Source: Sphingobacterium athyrii (GTDB taxonomy: Bacteria > Bacteroidota > Bacteroidia > Sphingobacteriales > Sphingobacteriaceae). Taken from it: a stretch of 64,000 nucleotides of DNA. The translations under genes were made by a program, and so were the position numbers. The notes beneath the pieces were generated by a model. It made no database searches and was not told the origin of the DNA. It saw only the letters and a program-made list of their open reading frames with translations. The stretch spans positions 310,669 through 374,668 of the forward strand of contig NZ_QCXX01000007.1 of the NCBI RefSeq assembly GCF_003071065.1. The letters are read 5' to 3'. Below are positions 1-8,336 of the stretch, piece after piece; within the stretch, counting starts at the first letter, position 1, and every line of letters starts with the position of its first letter.

Positions 1-1556
1 GTTGGGCGGTAATAATCGTACTTTTCATCGTAGGTAGATAAACCGCCATTTACTTTTAAGTTCAGTCCATCAATAATTTTAAAATCGGCGAAGGCATTAT
101 ACAAACCTCTTTTTCCACGGCGGTTATTTTTGATCTTGGTAACATAAGCCAAAGGGTTTTCAGGGTTTTGTATACCAAAACTACCAGCGGATAACTCGCC
201 CATTAAGAATTGTGCATACGTACCATCCTCGTTATAGACAGGCAATGTTGGAAGATAGATCAGGGCCGCCATAGAAGGGCTACGGTCGTACCTTCCCGTG
301 GTCACTTCATTGTTGTCGTTGTAAGTAAAGGAAACATTGGCGCCCACCGTCAATCTTTCGTTAACTTTGCTATCTATATTGGCGCGGAAGTTAAATGTCT
401 TTTGATCCGTGCCCAACATAATACCCTGCTGATTCTGATACGAACCGCTTAAAAAATATCTGTTTTTTTCATTGCCTCCGTAGGTTGACAAGTTATGCCT
501 TTGAAAAGGAGCATTACGGTATAACGCGTCCTGCCAATCGGTGTCGTATTTTGATTTTTTTGCCGTACCTGTTGCAAAATCATAATATTCTTCTGGAATA
601 CTGACCGAACCTGCATTTCCCACATTCGCTACACGAGTTTTGTTATCATCAAGACGCTTACTATCGGTCCATGCAATTCCTTTTGCTGCCAAAAGATCTC
701 TATAAGAATTATTACGACCATCAATCAAAAGGTCGATAAACTGTTCTGCATTCAAAACATCAATTTTTTTGGAGAGCTGACCAAAGCCACCCAGCACTTC
801 ATAATCCACATTGTTTTTACTTTCTTTACCGCGCTTTGTCGTGATCAATACCACACCGCCTGCCGCACGGGATCCATAGATGGCAGCGGATGCCGCATCT
901 TTAAGGATATCTATAGATTCAATATCATTGGGATTAATATTTAAATTATTTCCAGCGGGATAACCATCGATGACGTAAAGAGGATCCGAGCCAGCATTAA
1001 TGGACCCCATACCGCGTACGCGGATCTTGGTTCCGTCATAAGGGGCACCGCTTGTTTGCATGACCTGTACGCCGGCTACTTTACCAACTAAAGCCTGGGA
1101 TAGTTTTGGTGCACTGAGGTTTAATTCTTCAGCCTTCACACTTGCAATGGCACCAGTAACATCAGATTTTCGTATTCTCTGGTAACCGATTGAAATCGTC
1201 ACCTCTTCAAGCGTGTTTTCACTAGTTTGTAGTGCGAAGACCTGCCCCTTGGATTGCCCAACTGCCTGTACAAGGCTACTAAATCCCACATAGGAAATAC
1301 TGAGTTGATCACCGATCTGTGCGTCAATCTGAAAGTTTCCCTGCTCATCAGACTGAGCTGATTTTTTTGTTTTTAGATTTAGGATCGTTGCTCCCGAAAT
1401 TGCATTTCCCTGTGCATCGACCACACGGCCTCTAATTGGACTCTGCATTATCAGGAACTGCGGTTCAGTTAGGGAGAGCGGTTTGGCTTGAACAGCGGAT
1501 GAGCTTGCTGCAATGGCACATAACAACCAAAAGACATTGTTGGTTTTAATTTTCAT
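1..1556 (-). CDS. SusC/RagA-family TonB-linked outer membrane protein, 3' end off the window
   Basis: TonB-dependent outer membrane receptor of the SusC/RagA type, which imports oligomeric nutrients together with a SusD lipoprotein. About 518 codons are present; the barrel C-terminus lies beyond position 1. The ATG at 1554-1556 opens a protein starting MKIKTNNVFWLLCAIAASS, a signal peptide ending near residue 25. A carboxypeptidase-regulatory-like beta-sandwich follows (from about residue 42, with the RGRVVDAQGN motif), then the plug with GSINAGSDPLYVIDGYP and the SusC signature around DIESIDILKDAASAAIYGSRAAGG. It lacks the STN domain seen in the second SusC of this window, so it need not signal to a FecR protein. 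The partner SusD would be expected to the left of the window. The family call is firm; the substrate cannot be told. Confidence 0.93.
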   Translation of the reverse strand, partial: MKIKTNNVFWLLCAIAASSSAVQAKPLSLTEPQFLIMQSPIRGRVVDAQGNAISGATILNLKTKKSAQSDEQGNFQIDAQIGDQLSISYVGFSSLVQAVGQSKGQVFALQTSENTLEEVTISIGYQRIRKSDVTGAIASVKAEELNLSAPKLSQALVGKVAGVQVMQTSGAPYDGTKIRVRGMGSINAGSDPLYVIDGYPAGNNLNINPNDIESIDILKDAASAAIYGSRAAGGVVLITTKRGKESKNNVDYEVLGGFGQLSKKIDVLNAEQFIDLLIDGRNNSYRDLLAAKGIAWTDSKRLDDNKTRVANVGNAGSVSIPEEYYDFATGTAKKSKYDTDWQDALYRNAPFQRHNLSTYGGNEKNRYFLSGSYQNQQGIMLGTDQKTFNFRANIDSKVNERLTVGANVSFTYNDNNEVTTGRYDRSPSMAALIYLPTLPVYNEDGTYAQFLMGELSAGSFGIQNPENPLAYVTKIKNNRRGKRGLYNAFADFKIIDGLNLKVNGGLSTYDEKYDYYRP

Positions 1557-1694
1557 AAGTAGTGCATTTGATTTACGGGTACAAGGTTACAAATGCAATA
1601 TGAAGGTAGTGTCAATTAAAGGTTAATAGTTTTTAACTAAACCGAGTTAGCAAACAATATAAACTTAACAATAGGATAACAATAATGAAAGCAG

Positions 1695-2045
1695 TTAGCT
1701 CCTCTTCTTAGCGAAGCGCGCGCGAAGCAACAACCGCAACAGTATATACATGACTACTGCAAAAGGGACATTACCGATCAGTTTGGGTGGTTCAAAATTT
1801 TCGAAGCTGGCATATTCATCGCTTTCGACATTGTAGCCTGTCCCGCTTGAATAAAATTCCCAAGGAAATCCTATTGTTAACTTGCCATCCACAGGTTGGT
1901 CATTCTGATAAGAAATGACAGTCAAAATAGCAAAAATACAAATGGTACCAGCCACTCCTTTCAAAATGGTTGGTACCATTAATGTTCTATTGCTAGGAAT
2001 CATTGTATTCATTGGAATAAATATAATGATTGTTTTTTCATTCAA
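1695..2045 (-). CDS. Small two-segment membrane protein of unknown function
   Basis: A 116-residue protein I do not recognise. It has a hydrophobic segment at about residues 28-46 and a second near the C-terminus (about 92-108) followed by a basic tail (RARFAKKRS). Between them is a polar stretch rich in Tyr, Glu and Phe. That layout suggests a small inner-membrane protein with an external loop. The start at 2045 is uncertain: the Met codons at residues 12 and 23 are alternatives, and the latter would place the first membrane segment nearer the N-terminus. It lies 35 bases downstream of the accessory cluster at 2081-6306 and on the same strand, so it may be the last gene of that transcript. 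Nothing in the sequence gives a function. Confidence 0.6.
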   Translation of the reverse strand: MNEKTIIIFIPMNTMIPSNRTLMVPTILKGVAGTICIFAILTVISYQNDQPVDGKLTIGFPWEFYSSGTGYNVESDEYASFENFEPPKLIGNVPFAVVMYILLRLLLRARFAKKRS

Positions 2046-2080
2046 CGCCAGCCATTTAATTAATACTGTTTATGGCTAGC

Positions 2081-2752
2081 TTACTGAAAATCCGGCAATA
2101 AAAAAGAATAACTATTTTCGATATTTCTAACAACGAGTTTGTTCTGTTGGATGAAGCTATACAAGACATTTTTAAGGTGTCGTGGGAAAATCTTTAAATG
2201 AACAAGACCGGTATGTTCGACCTGTCGAAACATTTGCAACGCTGTTGCACCATTTTCAAAGTAATTATTCTCCAGTAATGCTTCTAGTTTTTGTCGGACA
2301 TGGAGCATGGCATCCGATTCAAGTTGAAGATCTTTCTCAGCTTTCCATTCTTCAAATCTCAAACCTGGCGCAGGTGGCTTTTTTTTACCCGTTAAAAAGG
2401 TCCAAGGCACCTCAATGGAATAACTCCATTTCACCTCATCCTCTTCGATTTTAAGACGTACCAAACGCTCCTGGGAAACTTCAAATTCTTCGCGATGGAA
2501 TTCCATGGCTTCTATGTGTGAACTCGCATATATCCGATCCAGTAAAATAGATTCCTGTGTTAAAAACTTCTGGACTTGAAACATTTTCTCAAAATCCAGA
2601 TAGGCATGATCAGGCTTGCCCAGTAAGAATGAAAGCTCCTCGGGCCGCCATTCTTTTTTTATCCGCCGCTTGAAATACGTATACCAAAGCTGGAAATCGT
2701 GTGAATACATCATTCCGGAGCAGGAAGTTTTTATTGTAGATTCGGTATTCAT
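2081..2752 (-). CDS. Unknown protein A2 with HTH-like N-terminus, paralogue of the 3899-4552 protein
   Basis: A 223-residue soluble protein with no family I can name. It is a diverged paralogue of the protein at 3899-4552. Both have an N-terminal segment resembling an XRE helix-turn-helix (WRPEELSFLLGKPDHAYLDF here, YTREELAFLMGQNEDYIKDM there). Both also share a C-terminal block: LLENNYFENGATALQMFRQV here, LLEEGYFKRYCTALQLWRCA there. The second block looks like the start of a winged-helix region and is followed by a basic PRHLKNVL stretch. I place the start at the ATG at 2750-2752, one base after the stop of the upstream gene; a longer frame to 2779 would overlap that gene. The tight spacing implies translational coupling. 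A DNA-binding or regulatory role is only an inference. Confidence 0.72.
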   Translation of the reverse strand: MNTESTIKTSCSGMMYSHDFQLWYTYFKRRIKKEWRPEELSFLLGKPDHAYLDFEKMFQVQKFLTQESILLDRIYASSHIEAMEFHREEFEVSQERLVRLKIEEDEVKWSYSIEVPWTFLTGKKKPPAPGLRFEEWKAEKDLQLESDAMLHVRQKLEALLENNYFENGATALQMFRQVEHTGLVHLKIFPRHLKNVLYSFIQQNKLVVRNIENSYSFLLPDFQ

Positions 2753-2753
2753 A

Positions 2754-3125
2754 CTAAGTATTTTCTTCTTTGTCATCATTTTTCATGATCTCATGAATTC
2801 GATCCTCCAATACCTTTTTATGCCATTTTTCAAGAAGCTCTTTGGTCTTCCCGATAGGATCATCACCACCGGTTTCCATCATTTCCACCCAACTTTTCGC
2901 AAAATCCTCATATTCAAACATTATCCCCTTCGATTTTGTATATTGAATCATATATTCCATGGCAAATAAATTGGCCCATCGGTGAGGATCAAGGAATTCA
3001 CACATATACTGTGCAATATCAATTTTATTTATAAATTCTTGAACCACTTCTTCGGGTGTGAAATTGAAGATATCACAGAACTGTGTAAATTCGGTGGTTA
3101 AATTAATTTTTTCTAATGTTTTCAT
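2754..3125 (-). CDS. Unknown small protein B2, related to the N-terminus of the 3133-3894 protein
   Basis: A 123-residue acidic, helical protein. It carries a compact motif (FCDIFNFTPEEVVQEFINKI, then a short helix containing RWANLFAMEYMI). The first half resembles the start of the neighbouring B1 protein, which reads FKLICELFGIAVPAFIQLFL, so the two are probably related, with B1 carrying an extra C-terminal half. I associate similar small proteins loosely with accessory regions of Bacteroidota genomes but cannot name a family. The ATG at 3123-3125 is seven bases after the stop of B1, and the stop is one base before the start of A2, so it sits inside a single polycistronic unit. Function unknown. 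Confidence 0.72.
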   Translation of the reverse strand: MKTLEKINLTTEFTQFCDIFNFTPEEVVQEFINKIDIAQYMCEFLDPHRWANLFAMEYMIQYTKSKGIMFEYEDFAKSWVEMMETGGDDPIGKTKELLEKWHKKVLEDRIHEIMKNDDKEENT

Positions 3126-3132
3126 TGGTTTT

Positions 3133-3894
3133 TTATAATATGTTATCCTCCGCTCTATTCTCCAAAAAATCGTCTAGCCATTCCTGATAAACTGCAACCC
3201 GTTTTTCAAGCCCACGATAAAAAAAATAGCGTTTATTCAGTTCCTGAATTTCCATAATAAAATTTTTAAATCTGGCTGAATTACGATATTCCAAATTGTT
3301 AATATTACCATAACCATCGTGAACCCGAATAATAAATCCAAGAATAGGATTATATTCGCCTTCATCCAAATGAAGTTCCGCAAGATAATCGGGTATGGAA
3401 ACCAGCTTCATCATACTATTGATATAACGGGAAGGATGTGTATTATTTAAAATGCAGGTCAATAATAAATCCTTGTTAAGTTTGAAACAAGTATTTTCAT
3501 CCAGATAAATGATATCTTTCATTTTTCTTCCTTTTGATAAGATATCATAAATTTGCCCAGTAATTACACGCCCTCTATTCCTTCGCTCTGTAGTACTATA
3601 ATTTCTATTTAGGCCCAATTTCACCTGACGTTGTATCAATTTTACACCCCGCTCTTTTTCCCTTTGGTCCAATTTAATAGATAAAGGATCTGTTCCAAGT
3701 TTGAACTTATCATCAATAAAATGAATACCTCTGGTAGCCAGATTGTAGCTTGAGTTATCCACAAAATTTTGATCCATAAAAGAATAATGATCCAAAAACA
3801 ACTGTATAAATGCAGGTACCGCTATACCAAAGAGCTCGCAGATCAGTTTAAAATTCCGAGGTACCACCAAGGGTACAGATTGCATATCTTCCAT
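3133..3894 (-). CDS. Unknown protein B1, larger relative of the 2754-3125 protein
   Basis: About 253 residues from the ATG at 3892-3894; an upstream in-frame start at 3927 would overlap the previous gene and looks less likely. The N-terminal 35 residues (FKLICELFGIAVPAFIQLFL) match the pattern of the smaller protein B2. The middle is basic and polar (residues about 75-110, with RQVKLGLNRNYSTTERRNRG). The C-terminal part is helical with aromatic residues (YFFYRGLEKRVAVYQEWLDD). There is no signal peptide or membrane segment. It begins four bases after the stop of A1 and ends seven bases before B2, in the middle of the five-gene run transcribed from 6306. I do not recognise the family. A nucleic-acid contact through the Arg-rich middle is possible but speculative. 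Confidence 0.7.
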   Translation of the reverse strand: MEDMQSVPLVVPRNFKLICELFGIAVPAFIQLFLDHYSFMDQNFVDNSSYNLATRGIHFIDDKFKLGTDPLSIKLDQREKERGVKLIQRQVKLGLNRNYSTTERRNRGRVITGQIYDILSKGRKMKDIIYLDENTCFKLNKDLLLTCILNNTHPSRYINSMMKLVSIPDYLAELHLDEGEYNPILGFIIRVHDGYGNINNLEYRNSARFKNFIMEIQELNKRYFFYRGLEKRVAVYQEWLDDFLENRAEDNIL

Positions 3895-3898
3895 TTTT

Positions 3899-4552
3899 CT
3901 ATTTGTGTTGAATATAGCGGTAACCAAAACTTCTGGACTTAGATTTACGAAGGGGGGCTACTCCCTTCTTTCCTAGCATAAGTTCCAGTTCCTGCTTTAA
4001 AATGTTTACCCGAATTCCGTCTCCGATATTTTTTTCAGCGCAACGCCAGAGCTGAAGAGCCGTACAATATCTCTTAAAGTACCCCTCTTCCAATAAACTC
4101 ATCAGCAGCAAATTCGTAGCAAGACGCTCTATTTTAATTGTTTCAGCATCACGAAATTTATCTTTATTTATTACTTCCATAAGCCGAAAAAAAACAATGC
4201 TCTCCACCTCATTGATAAAATATTCCATTTGGTAATAGCGGATCCCCTCCTCCTCCCAGATGGATAATTCAAATAGATAATCAGTCCGATTATCAAATGC
4301 ATCAATCTGCAATTTCCCTCGAACAAATACCCACTGGAGATGAACCATAACTTCTAAAGCACCAATGGGTATTTTGAATTCCTCCATATCTTTGATATAG
4401 TCCTCATTTTGTCCCATCAAGAAGGCCAATTCTTCACGGGTATAGCCAAAACTTATTCGATTCAGTATCAAAAGATAAATTGCACTTGCATAGTGCATAG
4501 AAAATTCGGCTCGAAATTTTCCAATTAGAGGATTGGTAATTAAATTATTCAT
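3899..4552 (-). CDS. Unknown protein A1 with HTH-like N-terminus, paralogue of the 2081-2752 protein
   Basis: I start this 217-residue protein at the ATG at 4550-4552, which has a strong purine-rich ribosome site (GAGGGAAAG) just upstream and begins 11 bases after the stop of the HEPN gene. The open frame extends to 4624 but would overlap that gene. Residues about 20-48 contain a segment resembling an XRE helix-turn-helix (YTREELAFLMGQNEDYIKDM). A central beta-rich part follows (TDYLFELSIWEEEGIRYYQM). Near the end is the LLEEGYFKRYCTALQLWRCA block shared with A2, then a basic tail. The shared blocks and similar length make A1 and A2 diverged duplicates. It contains no catalytic motif that I can see. 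A regulatory DNA-binding role is an inference. Confidence 0.72.
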   Translation of the reverse strand: MNNLITNPLIGKFRAEFSMHYASAIYLLILNRISFGYTREELAFLMGQNEDYIKDMEEFKIPIGALEVMVHLQWVFVRGKLQIDAFDNRTDYLFELSIWEEEGIRYYQMEYFINEVESIVFFRLMEVINKDKFRDAETIKIERLATNLLLMSLLEEGYFKRYCTALQLWRCAEKNIGDGIRVNILKQELELMLGKKGVAPLRKSKSRSFGYRYIQHK

Positions 4553-4563
4553 TCTTTCCCTCT

Positions 4564-6306
4564 TTAATTTTGATTCGCTCCCATTCCCGATTTCATTTCC
4601 ATATATCTTAAACTCTGCTCGCACAGATCAGCAAAAAAGGCTACAATCCGATTAGCGTTGGATTTAAAGTACTCCATTTCCAGCTGGTTCAATTCAGGAG
4701 ACAGCTCATGTATCCGCCCTTTCATATCTTTTAATAGCTCTTGGCACAATAGAGCTTCGGCAGGTTCATTTGAGGTAAAAAAATCGCTTACTTTTTTATC
4801 ACAGATACAGCTCCATTCGACCAACTCCTCCAACGTTGCATTCATTGGCGTGTAACCGATCCGTAGGTAGAGGTAGCTATGTATTCCTATTAGAATCAAC
4901 TGATTTAACAACAGCACCGCCACTTGCTTGTTCGAAGGACGAGCATCAGAAAATATGGCCAGCAGATCGTGCATGAGCTTTACGTTACGTGTCCAGACAT
5001 TTGTCGTTTTCAACAGCGTATCAGGCCAATTTACAGGAGTTAGCGAATTTGTCGGCTTATAGCGTGGATTGCGGTAAAGGACAACAGAGTCATTCCAGAT
5101 CGTGTGCGAAAAGCGACTTCCTATATTTAATTTCGCTGCGATAAAGCTGCTGCTTAAAAATGAAATAACTGCTGCCGCCCGACCAAAAGAAGCTTTACGG
5201 AAGTAACATTGTCCAACCCATTTTTTAATAACAACTATGTAAATGCTGACATTTCCAACATCTTTTTGGGGATAGTCGAATAATCCCTTACCATGAGTTT
5301 TACTCACATAATAATTGAGTAACATCATCTGTTCAACCTGATTGTCCCTGAGGATCTGATAAAGGAGTTGCTGTATATCGGACTGATATTGTTCAGGCCA
5401 AGGGAATGTGTGAAAAGTAGATGGAGGGACCAACGTTTCCTGCTGTGCAATTTTAACTTTTTCTTCTTTCACCAATTTAGTCTTTGCAAGCTCCGCCTGA
5501 ACGGCCGCTTCAGTCGCCAAATTCTTTTCGTATTCAGCCTGCAATTCCTCCATAAAGTAACAGAAGAGCTTTTCTATCGCCGCCTGCATGACGGCACAAT
5601 GATCGTATAACTGTGAAGCCGCTATGGCAGAAATCTCCAGATCTCTATTTTGATTGACGGCATTAAAGGAAGTATCCAATAAGCGGAAGCGCTCTTTCTC
5701 TTCATCTCCCTCACCCATAAATACTTTTTTAAACATCGAAAAGTGTGTATCGAGGCTTCTTATCCTACTGTCCAGACTATGTACATTATTACCTTTCCCC
5801 TCCACCATCACTTGCAGCAATTTTAAATGGCTTTCCAGACTTTGATGGACCATAAATAATGCACGGAGATAGTTTGCTGTACCGGCAAATGTCTGTGCCG
5901 CCTGTAAAAATTCAGCGGAAGCAGCCAGCACTTTTTGATAATGCTTATCAGAGAGATCCAGTATACCCCTTATCTCTTTCGGTTTACTGATTGCGGTATT
6001 GTTTTCACCGGAACTAAAAATCTCATGCTTGGGCAAAGCCGCATAACAATAGAATAAACTTCCCATCTTGATTTTATTTTTCAGTTCAGGGGTAAAAATC
6101 AACTCAAATGAGATACATTCCTGATCCAACAGACATAATTCCACAATAGGTTTTAATATCTTATGTGAAAGGCCGCTCACAGGCTTAAGCGTCAAAACCA
6201 GGTGCTGATATTCCTGATCCAAAAACTGATATTTAACGAGATAAACCCGATCGAGATCCATACGTTGGGATAAACGGTCGATAATCAATTGGTTATTAAT
6301 TTCCAT
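4564..6306 (-). CDS. HEPN-domain protein with degenerate nucleotidyltransferase-like N-terminus
   Basis: A 580-residue protein and the first gene of the minus-strand accessory cluster. Residues 1-115 have the layout of the nucleotidyltransferase half of Bacteroidota MNT-HEPN proteins (a segment around FTPELKNKIKMGSLFYCYAA), but no GSxxxG or DxD catalytic motif is visible, so that domain is probably inactive. Residues about 140-250 look like a HEPN four-helix bundle: ALFMVHQSLESHLKLLQ, then VHSLDSRI, then RFRLLDTSFNAVNQNRDLEI. A charged helical linker (about 252-290) leads to a C-terminal region of about 290 residues that I cannot assign. HEPN domains are common in RNases of toxin-antitoxin and defence systems; the R-x4-6-H RNase motif is not clear here. 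The HEPN call is from pattern memory, not from a search. Confidence 0.62.
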   Translation of the reverse strand: MEINNQLIIDRLSQRMDLDRVYLVKYQFLDQEYQHLVLTLKPVSGLSHKILKPIVELCLLDQECISFELIFTPELKNKIKMGSLFYCYAALPKHEIFSSGENNTAISKPKEIRGILDLSDKHYQKVLAASAEFLQAAQTFAGTANYLRALFMVHQSLESHLKLLQVMVEGKGNNVHSLDSRIRSLDTHFSMFKKVFMGEGDEEKERFRLLDTSFNAVNQNRDLEISAIAASQLYDHCAVMQAAIEKLFCYFMEELQAEYEKNLATEAAVQAELAKTKLVKEEKVKIAQQETLVPPSTFHTFPWPEQYQSDIQQLLYQILRDNQVEQMMLLNYYVSKTHGKGLFDYPQKDVGNVSIYIVVIKKWVGQCYFRKASFGRAAAVISFLSSSFIAAKLNIGSRFSHTIWNDSVVLYRNPRYKPTNSLTPVNWPDTLLKTTNVWTRNVKLMHDLLAIFSDARPSNKQVAVLLLNQLILIGIHSYLYLRIGYTPMNATLEELVEWSCICDKKVSDFFTSNEPAEALLCQELLKDMKGRIHELSPELNQLEMEYFKSNANRIVAFFADLCEQSLRYMEMKSGMGANQN

Positions 6307-7207
6307 AATAATGACTTAATAAGTATAAAATTTTACAATATACAGCCTACTGAACAACAAATGGTTACAACCAATTATTGTAAAAAAACAACAGCTATAT
6401 TGGAAAAAAATCAGAAGCAACTACCAAGGTGATTAAATAGAAAATCAACAGGTAACATACATTTGCGTTTGCACCTTGGTTTATTTTAGGAAAGGTCGGC
6501 AATCAACATAAAAATCGTATTGAAATTTCAAATACACTCATGAAAGATAGCTATCTGTCTGCCGACAAAGAGACAGATAAGTTATTCGTGTTTTACATTA
6601 TTCAAAAAACACTATTGCAATACAATTATATAGTTTATATATACAAATGTAGTAATTAAAAATATATCACACAAATATTTTAGAATAAAATGGTTTCGCC
6701 ACGAATCGCATACCTTTCTTTTGCTTGAGCTGTCGCCACTAGCGCCATTAGCGTATATGTTGTAGCACCGCTCAAATTATGATATCCATACCCAATGAGA
6801 TCCTTTATCGATATCAAATCAGTACTTAATCTATACTTAGTCAGTACGACAAGGGTGCCTCATCCGGTTTTGACGTCCCGTTTATCGCACTCCTTCGATC
6901 AGGAAATATGTGCTAATTATTGTTATGTTTAAGCGTAAATTGCGAGAGCGGGAACATAAGCTCATAAGGTTATGTAATTTATCATAAACGAATCATAAAT
7001 AGCCATAAGCGAATTGTAAACCGCTGTCGCGTGCGATGTCATAGCATCGTATTTTTATAGTAGATTAAAATAGTACCGTTTTGAAGAATTATAGCGTCTA
7101 ACAAGCCGGAATAAAACTTAATCCATTCCCGATTGGATTGATTTTGCTGTTCACTATATCTACGAGTGGCAATACATCATCAGGGAGCAAATCATATAGA
7201 GGAGAGT
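6307..7207. other. 901-base intergenic region, no gene seen
   Basis: This lies between the divergent HEPN cluster and the DKNYY lipoprotein gene. It must hold both promoters. A TACATTTG element (plus strand, 6458-6465) matches the Bacteroidota -7 box, but I see no good partner box and no gene close behind it. Close to the HEPN gene is a small symmetrical element (TGGTTACAACCA, about 6363-6374). The stretch 6735-6752 is a near-perfect tandem 9-mer (GCCACTAGC GCCATTAGC), and 6983-7014 holds a further short repeat. All frames are broken by stops. It reads like decayed or non-coding DNA. Confidence 0.5.
6983..7014. repeat. Short direct repeat CATAA(A/G)CGAAT
   Basis: CATAAACGAAT at 6983-6993 recurs as CATAAGCGAAT at 7004-7014, 21 bases later, with a partial copy (CATAAATAGC) between. 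A further CATAAG pair lies just upstream (around 6955-6972). It is two helical turns apart, which would suit tandem protein binding, but no binding protein is known and chance is possible in AT-rich DNA. Confidence 0.35.
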
Positions 7208-8299
7208 ATGAAAAATATTTTTAAAATGGGAATTCTCAGCACATGCATCGGCTTGTTCTTCTCCTGCAAAGAGCAGGTCAGCCCTTTGTCCGAAGACTAC
7301 TATAAAAAAAATGGAGCGATCTATTTTATCCCCGGAGGCAATGGTTTTGAACGCGGCTCAAGAAAAACGGAAGCAGACATAAATAGTTTTTCTGTGATCA
7401 AAGGCGTCTATGCCCGCGATAAAGACAAGATCTATTTTATGGGCTGTCCACAACAATTTGTCGATGTAAAAACTTTTCGACTGAAAGGAAAAATCCCCGT
7501 CGATCAGTCTCATGTATTCGATTTTGTTGGGTTTCCATCAGCTACAGGAGCATGCAGCAAACAACAACTCACCGTCATTACAGGCGCGGATCCCGAAACG
7601 TATACTACGCTGTATGATTCGGTCGCATCCCTATCTAAAGATAAATCACATTATTTCTACAAGGCCCAACCATTAGCGGTTGACTACACCTCATTTAAAA
7701 TTTTGAATAAAAATTTTGTAAAGGACAAGAATAGGCTCTATGTGGTCACGCAGAAAAGTATCAATCCGCTCAGTTACACAACGGACAAGATTAATGTACT
7801 CAACAGCGAATACCTCATTATAGATGGTAAAACATTACTTTATTACGAACCTTATCAGAATATCGGCGTACTTGAAACGACTTTGCCATCGGCCAATAAA
7901 ATCAAATTGTTAGACAAAAAATCAATCATTATTGATCAATTTGTTATTATTCAAGGAAAACGTTTTCCGTTCGCGGATGTTGATGCCGAAAGTTTTAAAA
8001 TATTGGAAGGGATCGGTGGGAACTCCTTTTGGTCCGGAGACAAAAATCATATTTTTTATAATGAACAGCCGTTGGCGGAAGCCGATCCAAAAACTTTTGA
8101 AGTTCTTAAACGTGCTGTCGCCAAAGACGCCAGACATATTTTCGTCGGCGATAAAATTTTTGAAGGCCCCGATGTCAAAAGTTTCAGAGTTGTAGATAAA
8201 TCAAAAACAAATCATGATTTCGAAGATGATCTGGGCCACAAGTACTGGTACCGGCCCAAAGAGGGAGGAGCCGAACTCATTCCGGTAGAGAAGAAATGA
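7208..8299 (+). CDS. DKNYY-repeat lipoprotein
   Basis: A 363-residue lipoprotein. I choose the ATG at 7208 because AGAGGAGAG directly precedes it; the open frame begins at 7166 but the extension is polar and lacks such a site. The signal sequence ends in the lipobox LFFSC, so the mature protein is anchored through Cys at about residue 19, probably in the outer membrane. The rest is built from repeats of the DKNYY type, each with a Lys/Asp-Lys-(aromatic) turn followed by a D-x-x-(S/T)F strand, e.g. VYARDKDKIYFMG, SLSKDKSHYFYKAQPLAVDY, WSGDKNHIFYNEQPLAEADP and AKDARHIFVGDKIFEGPDV. DKNYY proteins are widespread surface-associated proteins of unknown role. It faces the convergent fic gene with only 37 bases between. 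Confidence 0.85.
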   Translation: MKNIFKMGILSTCIGLFFSCKEQVSPLSEDYYKKNGAIYFIPGGNGFERGSRKTEADINSFSVIKGVYARDKDKIYFMGCPQQFVDVKTFRLKGKIPVDQSHVFDFVGFPSATGACSKQQLTVITGADPETYTTLYDSVASLSKDKSHYFYKAQPLAVDYTSFKILNKNFVKDKNRLYVVTQKSINPLSYTTDKINVLNSEYLIIDGKTLLYYEPYQNIGVLETTLPSANKIKLLDKKSIIIDQFVIIQGKRFPFADVDAESFKILEGIGGNSFWSGDKNHIFYNEQPLAEADPKTFEVLKRAVAKDARHIFVGDKIFEGPDVKSFRVVDKSKTNHDFEDDLGHKYWYRPKEGGAELIPVEKK

Positions 8300-8336
8300 T
8301 GCTATCGCTTGAATCTATTCTTTTAAAATCGGTCGT

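Noticed and set aside
2081..6306. The cluster as an RteC-type conjugative-transposon regulator set
   Set aside because: No transfer genes, integrase or attachment site are visible and the proteins lack the RteC pattern as I know it.
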